Assembly (NCBI GenBank): GCA_018992685.1
Contig: JACVGT010000002.1
Coordinates: forward strand, 1-64,000
Direction of reading: 5' to 3'
Origin: Theionarchaea archaeon
GTDB taxonomy: Archaea > Methanobacteriota_B > Thermococci > Methanofastidiosales > SZ-28-30
Length of the DNA stretch: 64,000 nt
Positions 58,337 through 64,000 of the stretch are shown piece after piece. The notes under the pieces were generated by a model. That model searched no databases and was not told the origin of the DNA. It saw only the letters and a list, made by a program, of their open reading frames with translations. Each line of letters opens with the position of its first letter. The stretch's first letter is position 1. A program made the position numbers and the translations under genes.

Positions 58337-59158
58337 ATGAAAATAGAAGGAATTACGTTCTATAAAATGTCTGGTGCAGGAAATGATTTCCTGGTTATTG
58401 ACAATCGAGAAGGCATCATCCCTGAGAAAGAGAAGGGTGACGTTGCCAGAAGAGTGTGCAGGAGACGGCTTTCAGTGGGAGCAGATGGGATTCTTCTGGT
58501 GGAGCTATCACAGATTGCCACCTTCAGAATGAGATATTTCAATGCAGACGGGACTGAAGGGGAAATGTGTGGAAATGGAGCACGATGCATTACCCGATTT
58601 GCTTTTGTGAAAGGGATTGCAGGCGAAGAAATGACAATTGAGAGTATGTCCGGGATACTGGAGGCACGCGTCATGGGTGAGAAGGCCACAATCACGCTGA
58701 ACCCAGTGACAGAAAAGGAACTTGACAGGGAGATTACGGTTGATGGCCAGAAGATACAGTTTGATTACATAGAAGAAGGAACACCCGGACTGCCGCACAG
58801 CGTGATATTCAAAGATGATCTGACTGAGGAGGAAGATATCGAAGAGATTGGCAGAAAAATAAGGTACCACAAAGCCTTTCAGAGGGGAACAAATGCTAAT
58901 TTCTGCAGAGTCCTGGGGAAGGATACAATCCTGAACAGGACCTACGAGAGGGGCGTGGAGAGAGAGACCCTGGCCTGTGGAACTGGGTCTGGAGCTGCTG
59001 CGTGTGCAGTATTCTTGCACGGAATCTGTGGACCTGAAATCGAGGTAAAAACCAAAGGTGGAACTCTCAAGGTCACCATAGGAGATGAAAACCTGCAGAA
59101 GATTTATTTGACTGGAGATGCTCGAATCGTGTATGAGGGGATCTTAAAGGAGGTATGA
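58337..59158 (+). CDS. dapF: Diaminopimelate epimerase-like
   Basis: KMSGAGNDFLVIDN, MCGNGARC and LACGTGSGA with both catalytic Cys; abuts previous gene. Confidence 0.93.
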   Translation: MKIEGITFYKMSGAGNDFLVIDNREGIIPEKEKGDVARRVCRRRLSVGADGILLVELSQIATFRMRYFNADGTEGEMCGNGARCITRFAFVKGIAGEEMTIESMSGILEARVMGEKATITLNPVTEKELDREITVDGQKIQFDYIEEGTPGLPHSVIFKDDLTEEEDIEEIGRKIRYHKAFQRGTNANFCRVLGKDTILNRTYERGVERETLACGTGSGAAACAVFLHGICGPEIEVKTKGGTLKVTIGDENLQKIYLTGDARIVYEGILKEV

Positions 59159-59483
59159 TCGGAGCTGGGTTGAACCAGGACGTGGACAGATTGTCTGGTG
59201 CAGAGTCAGGGAATCGGATAAAATTCAGTAGTATTAGTTCTTCCGGAAAAGAGAGACTTCTTTTGATACATTTCTGCAAACGTGGTATATAGACCTTGCA
59301 CTTGGAGAATTTTTTCAAATTTGCCATTTGATTCACTGTATCCCTTCCAGGGATAACCTAAGGTTTCTCTACTCACACAGATCTAAATTGGTGTCATCGA
59401 TCACAGTAATCGGCATATATCCATCGATATGACTTTCACGCTCAGGATAATACTTATATTGAACAAAACCACCGGGCAATCCA

Positions 59484-59695
59484 TGGCTACAGAATCCAGA
59501 AGAAGATTCACCTTCCCTGTAGGATACCATGAGTTCCACAGAGACCAGGTTTTCAATTTCCAGCTCAATCGCTGGTATTCTCTTGGATATACACGATTCG
59601 AAGATTTGAAAGAGGCGGTTTCCTCCAGAATTCTAGAGTTTAGAAAAGGGCCACGACTGCATAATCTCAGTTTGATTCGAAAGAGAACACTCTAG
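59484..59695 (+). pseudogene. N-terminal remnant of an alpha/beta-hydrolase-like gene
   Basis: FPVGYHEFHRDQVFNFQLNRWYSLGYTRFEDLKEA resembles the N-terminus of longer hydrolases, then the ORF stops. Confidence 0.45.
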
Positions 59696-60091
59696 AACAG
59701 CTGATCACTTCTTGTATCTACTCCGTTCTTTTCCTCCATGAATGGGGAACCTTATGAAAAGAACTGAAGGTATCCATTCCCGCTTCGTATGAACTACTAT
59801 TTCTTCTACTGTATTTCAACGTTTTAGTTCCAGGCTTTTTTCAAGTCCTCAAAAGTACTTTTCTAGCTGTTTTTTAGAAAATATGTCCTTAAAATATGAA
59901 GGCTCATAAACGTTCATAGTTCTACTATTCTTACCTTCAATTCTGCACTTTATGAATCATGTTTTTCTACCACGAACGCAAAGTAACAGTCAAATACGAC
60001 ATTCCAGTCCCGACTCCAGAGACTTGGTGCGCGTCATGAGTGAATAGCTAGATTTTTATATAACAGGTTTCAATGTCAAAATGGCGATGAA

Positions 60092-62530
60092 ATGATACAT
60101 TGTCCAGTATGCGGAGCAGAGAATCCTGTAGATTCTTTCTTCTGCGGAAGATGTGGAGAAAAGATAATTATTGAAAAGAGATCTCTGATTGACTGGCCAG
60201 ATTTTGAGAAGGCAGTTATTGACCGTTTGAAGAGAAACATTGGAAAAGAAGAAGATGATAATCAGAATAGAGCTATTGGAGCTCCTATCAACAGCTCTCT
60301 CTTCGTGGTTGCAGGTCCAGGGAGTGGCAAGACCACGGTTGTCGCTCTCAGAATACTGAAGTTGATATTTGTGGACGGTATAGATCCATCTTGTATCATC
60401 GCGACGACTTTTACACGCAAAGCAGCAGCTGAACTCCGATCTCGAATTCTTGGATGGGGAGATCAACTCAAACAATGGTTCATTACTGGCTCCATCTCTG
60501 AGTCTGATAGAGAATGGCTGAAAAAGCTTGATTTGAATCGGATTATTACAGGAACTCTTGATGAAATTGCAGAAACAATTTTAGGGGAAAACCGTTTCCC
60601 CGGAGACACTCCCCCTATTATAATCGAAAATTTCGTGTCAAAAGTACTGATGTTAAAATGTGGTCTTCTTCAGACCAATCTGCATTCTGATATGAACCTG
60701 GAAAACTTCATTATCTTTCTGAGAGATAGTAAATGGGAACTCACTATTTCGGAGAAGTGTTCCATTTTGCTCGAGTTGAAAGACAGATTTCTTCATGACC
60801 GTGTAGACGTTAGAGAATATCGTTCAGACTCCAGACACGCGGGAGCCAGACTAGCGTGTGAGGCAATAGGGGCATATATAGTTGAACTGAAGAAGAAAGA
60901 TCTCTTTGATTTCGCATTATTGGAATTACGATTATTCAATGATCTTAAAAATGGATTGTTAAATGAATTCCTTGGCAGTATCAGGTTTCTTCTAGTTGAT
61001 GAATACCAGGATACGAATTTGCTCCAGGAAGGAATTTATTTTGAAATTGCCAACGTGGTCACGAGAAATGATGGGAGCATTACTGTTGTTGGAGACGACG
61101 ACCAGTCTCTGTACCGATTTAGAGGGGCAACAGTTGACCTTTTCAAGACATTTCAGGAGAGAGTGAGTGAACAGCTGGGTCTGAACCCGTCTCAGATATT
61201 TCTTTCCAACAACTATAGATCGACGTCGACTATTGTTAATTTTTGTAATGATTTCATCAGACTTGATCAAAATTATCAGAAGACAAGAGTCAAAGAGAAG
61301 CCTTCTGTAAGACCAGCTCGTGCTAGGAGAAATCCAGAGTTCCCAGTCATCGGAATGTTCAGGCCTAATGTTGATCAGCTTGCACAGGATATTGCCACGT
61401 TTGTCCACGAAGTCATCCGTGGGAAGGGCTTCCGTATCAGGGATAATCAGAACGACATGACCTACACTATAAGAGTTGACGCTGACAGAGGAGGTCCTGC
61501 AGATGTTGCCCTTCTCTTTCATTCTCCTCGTGAATATAGTTATGAAAGAAGGAGACTCCCCTTGCTTTTGCGAGAAGAATTCAGCAAGTTCTTGCCACCA
61601 CTCCTGGTTTTCAATCCTCGAGGTCAGAATTTCGAGGAAATTCCTACTGTCAAAATACTCTGTGGCTTGTTACTGGAATGCATAGACCCAGGTAGTCGCG
61701 TCCAAAATGCGCTTAACCTCTCCTCTGCAGCACATGAGGTCATGGAAAAGTGGAGGGAGACTGCAAGGAGGTATGTTGAAACAAATCATGTATCCTCATC
61801 AATGGGCAGCCTTCGTTCCTTCATAGATACCTGGCAGAAAAGATCAACCCCAGGAATGAAGCGAAAAGTCAACATGAACGTGTCTCTGATAGCATTGGTG
61901 TACAAACTTATTACGTGGATACCACCCATGCAGGATGACATAGAGAATCTGGTCTATCTGGAAGCCATCGTAAGAACGATCAATCAACTGAACCCTTCTG
62001 GTAGATATGGGGGGCACATTGTGCTCAACAGTGAGAAGCTCTGGTTGCAGCAGGATTCCATAGAAGAAGCGATATACAGTATATTTTTCCCCATGGCATC
62101 TGGAGCAGTGGAGGTCAACGAGGATCTTTTTGAAACTCTTCCCAGGGACAGAGTCAACTGCATGTCCATTCATCAATCCAAGGGCCTGGAATTCCCTCTT
62201 GTTATCGTGGATGTGGGTTCTGAATTTCTAGGAGATAATGAAATGCAGGCATTCAAGAGATTCCCAAGACGAGGTGGAAGGACAAGTAGAATCGAAGATG
62301 AGACCAGAGACTATTCTGATCTGAGATTTTTCACAAGAACAGGCTTAGATAGGGAATTTGACGATTTGATTAGATTATATTTTGAAGCCTATAGTAGAGC
62401 CAAAGACTGCCTGATGCTCGTAGGCCTGGAAAGCGTCAAGTCTGGTCGAGTACCACATGTCGCCACCGGATGGGATCGAAACAGAACCTGGTTCTGGAGG
62501 CATACACTTGGAAATGTGCTCTATATCTAG
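60092..62530 (+). CDS. UvrD/Rep-type SF1 helicase with N-terminal zinc ribbon
   Basis: CPVCGAENPVDSFFCGRCG; AGPGSGKTTVVALRIL; LLVDEYQDTN; GDDDQSLYRFRGA; NYRST; HQSKGLEFPLVIV. Confidence 0.92.
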   Translation: MIHCPVCGAENPVDSFFCGRCGEKIIIEKRSLIDWPDFEKAVIDRLKRNIGKEEDDNQNRAIGAPINSSLFVVAGPGSGKTTVVALRILKLIFVDGIDPSCIIATTFTRKAAAELRSRILGWGDQLKQWFITGSISESDREWLKKLDLNRIITGTLDEIAETILGENRFPGDTPPIIIENFVSKVLMLKCGLLQTNLHSDMNLENFIIFLRDSKWELTISEKCSILLELKDRFLHDRVDVREYRSDSRHAGARLACEAIGAYIVELKKKDLFDFALLELRLFNDLKNGLLNEFLGSIRFLLVDEYQDTNLLQEGIYFEIANVVTRNDGSITVVGDDDQSLYRFRGATVDLFKTFQERVSEQLGLNPSQIFLSNNYRSTSTIVNFCNDFIRLDQNYQKTRVKEKPSVRPARARRNPEFPVIGMFRPNVDQLAQDIATFVHEVIRGKGFRIRDNQNDMTYTIRVDADRGGPADVALLFHSPREYSYERRRLPLLLREEFSKFLPPLLVFNPRGQNFEEIPTVKILCGLLLECIDPGSRVQNALNLSSAAHEVMEKWRETARRYVETNHVSSSMGSLRSFIDTWQKRSTPGMKRKVNMNVSLIALVYKLITWIPPMQDDIENLVYLEAIVRTINQLNPSGRYGGHIVLNSEKLWLQQDSIEEAIYSIFFPMASGAVEVNEDLFETLPRDRVNCMSIHQSKGLEFPLVIVDVGSEFLGDNEMQAFKRFPRRGGRTSRIEDETRDYSDLRFFTRTGLDREFDDLIRLYFEAYSRAKDCLMLVGLESVKSGRVPHVATGWDRNRTWFWRHTLGNVLYI

Positions 62531-62533
62531 GAT

Positions 62534-63733
62534 GTGAGAGGAATGACATTATCACCACAAGTCCCGCCGTACAAGATACCTGAATACAGCCTGACAGGAG
62601 ATTTACTGGCATACTTGAATTGTGGACTTCAATACAGGTACCATAATAGAGGATGTCTGCCGCCTTCAAGGCCAATTCAGTTGTGGTTTGGTGAGTTCAT
62701 TCATTCAGTCATGGAGGAAGCTTTCCTCCAATGGAAGCAAGATGCTCAGAAGAAGATATTTCCATGGATGTGGAATCCTGATATCCGCAACATTGAGCAA
62801 GAGATAGGCAAAAGACTGAGAGCACGAGGACTGATTCCACCTGCGAGAATCTTCTGCCCGTATGACTCATCATACCGGAGACAGGGATGGTGTCCAGATG
62901 GAAAGCACCCTCATAAACTGATTGCAAGCCGGAGAGCTGAAGAAGCGATTAACACATGGGGGGTACATCTCTTTCCCTTAATTGACAGTGCTGAGGTCCG
63001 GCTGAAAGGTATTCGTGATATGCCTGGTTCTACGGGGGAAAGGAGGTGTGATTACTATGAGATAACAGGGATCATTGATGTGATAAGCTCTGTCAATCTT
63101 CGTAATTCACTGTCTGGAAACCTGATATTGCACTACATGCAGAGAAACCCCGCTGTGAAGAAGTACATTGACAGTCTGAAGGGGCCTGAGTATGAGATTA
63201 TCGTTGACTACAAAGGAATGGGGAGACCCTCTTTAGGAGACCCGAGAAGAACCTGGACGTATCATGAATGGCAAATACTCACGTATGCCTGGCTTCGCAG
63301 TCAGCAGCCCGATGCCAGGCCTGTAGCTGCGGGGATCATTTTCTATCTCAATGAATTGGCGCCGGTGAGGCGAGACATCAGAGAGCTGCGCGAGAGTGTA
63401 GAAAGAGGTTCAACAGATGTCGTACCTCAAGGACAGGATTTAGACGTCGTCCAGAGTCTGGGAAGGAACGTACCCTTCCCATTTCTCTCGAGAGAATTCA
63501 GGGAAGAAAGGTCTATAAGGATTATTCCAATGAGTGAAGAGAGAGTCCAAGCCTCTCTACATGAATTTGATACTGTGGTGAAAAACATCGAATCTTGCGT
63601 GCACCTGGAGGTTTCTGGAAATGGCATTAGGTCGTCATGGCCTGCACAACCACTTGAACGTATGTGCACGCTCTGCGATTTCAGGACATTCTGCCCACAT
63701 CCGGACGTCTCTGAGTATGGAGAAAGCAGATGA
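62534..63733 (+). CDS. RecB/AddB/Cas4-type PD-(D/E)XK nuclease with probable Fe-S cluster cysteines
   Basis: GIIDVIS, IIVDYKGMG, HEWQILTYAWL (QxxxY); Cys in YLNCGLQYRYHNRG and CTLCDFRTFC. Confidence 0.82.
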   Translation: MRGMTLSPQVPPYKIPEYSLTGDLLAYLNCGLQYRYHNRGCLPPSRPIQLWFGEFIHSVMEEAFLQWKQDAQKKIFPWMWNPDIRNIEQEIGKRLRARGLIPPARIFCPYDSSYRRQGWCPDGKHPHKLIASRRAEEAINTWGVHLFPLIDSAEVRLKGIRDMPGSTGERRCDYYEITGIIDVISSVNLRNSLSGNLILHYMQRNPAVKKYIDSLKGPEYEIIVDYKGMGRPSLGDPRRTWTYHEWQILTYAWLRSQQPDARPVAAGIIFYLNELAPVRRDIRELRESVERGSTDVVPQGQDLDVVQSLGRNVPFPFLSREFREERSIRIIPMSEERVQASLHEFDTVVKNIESCVHLEVSGNGIRSSWPAQPLERMCTLCDFRTFCPHPDVSEYGESR

Positions 63734-63737
63734 TACT

Positions 63738-64000
63738 ATGGAAATGAAGTTCTATTTGCCAGATTGGGAAGACCGGCTGGATCCAGATTTTGATTTCGCC
63801 AATGACGAATATTCGGAAGGGCACAAAGAGAACCCCTATACATATGATATGTATGCGCATCAGCTCTTTGATACACCTCTCTGTGATGGAATTCTCGTCA
63901 GTCTGAGTATTTTCAGATCGAAAATCTCTTTGAATAAGGAAGAGACAAGCTATAGTATACGAGATTGCAGGAACATAAAGGATTTCCTCAGAATCCCGGG
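63738..64000 (+). CDS. Truncated ORF at window edge, possible TGT/DpdA-like protein
   Basis: My translation: MEMKFYLPDWEDRLDPDFDFANDEYSEGHKENPYTYDMYAHQLFDTPLCDGILVSLSIFRSK..; 4 nt after nuclease stop; runs off the window. Confidence 0.5.
   Translation, partial: MEMKFYLPDWEDRLDPDFDFANDEYSEGHKENPYTYDMYAHQLFDTPLCDGILVSLSIFRSKISLNKEETSYSIRDCRNIKDFLRIP

Noticed and set aside
50470-59158. Operon as simple lysine biosynthesis
   Set aside because: Only lysA/dapF-like late steps present with a divergent paralog and extra enzymes; not excluded, but does not explain the full set.
62534-63733. Nuclease as Cas4 of a CRISPR system
   Set aside because: No CRISPR repeats or other cas genes seen in the window; pairing with UvrD-like helicase fits AddAB-type better.
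1-64000. CRISPR arrays, rRNA or tRNA genes, transposases
   Set aside because: No regularly spaced direct repeats, rRNA-like segments, recognisable tRNA or transposase/integrase motifs noticed; tRNAscan/Infernal not run.

Overview
The window reads as a protein-dense chromosomal segment of an archaeon. Supporting signs are BRE/TATA-like promoters, oligo-T terminators, two UbiA-type prenyltransferases, an Lhr helicase, FeoAB-DtxR and TldD/PmbA; the lineage itself cannot be fixed from the sequence. From start to end it contains: a 5'-truncated FGGY kinase; a fused beta-propeller/DppB-type permease; UbiA; TldD and PmbA; three secreted proteins; a long Lhr; two S8 subtilases flanking CPBP, UbiA and M14 genes; a TctA-like gene overlapping an OB-fold gene; feoA-feoB-dtxR; CBS and winged-helix regulators; a CHAT/NB-ARC/TPR protein; a radical SAM/SPASM gene next to a small twin-CGGCD peptide; metabolic genes (DUF1624-like, nitroreductase, cytidine deaminase, HutI, GNAT, TPP enzyme); a compact operon (DUF3311/SSS transporter, M29-like, maleate-isomerase-like, two LysA-fold decarboxylases, class V PLP enzyme, DapF); and, at the right edge, a UvrD-like helicase, a RecB-type nuclease and a truncated ORF resembling TGT/DpdA-like proteins. 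The best candidates for undescribed biology are (1) the twin-CGGCD peptide with its radical SAM/SPASM partner (38.1-39.4 kb), (2) the 50.4-59.2 kb amino-acid/racemase operon with a non-canonical LysA paralog, (3) the helicase/nuclease/TGT-like module at 60.1-64 kb, and (4) the CHAT-NB-ARC-TPR locus. All functional calls come from motif reading by eye; no database search was run.
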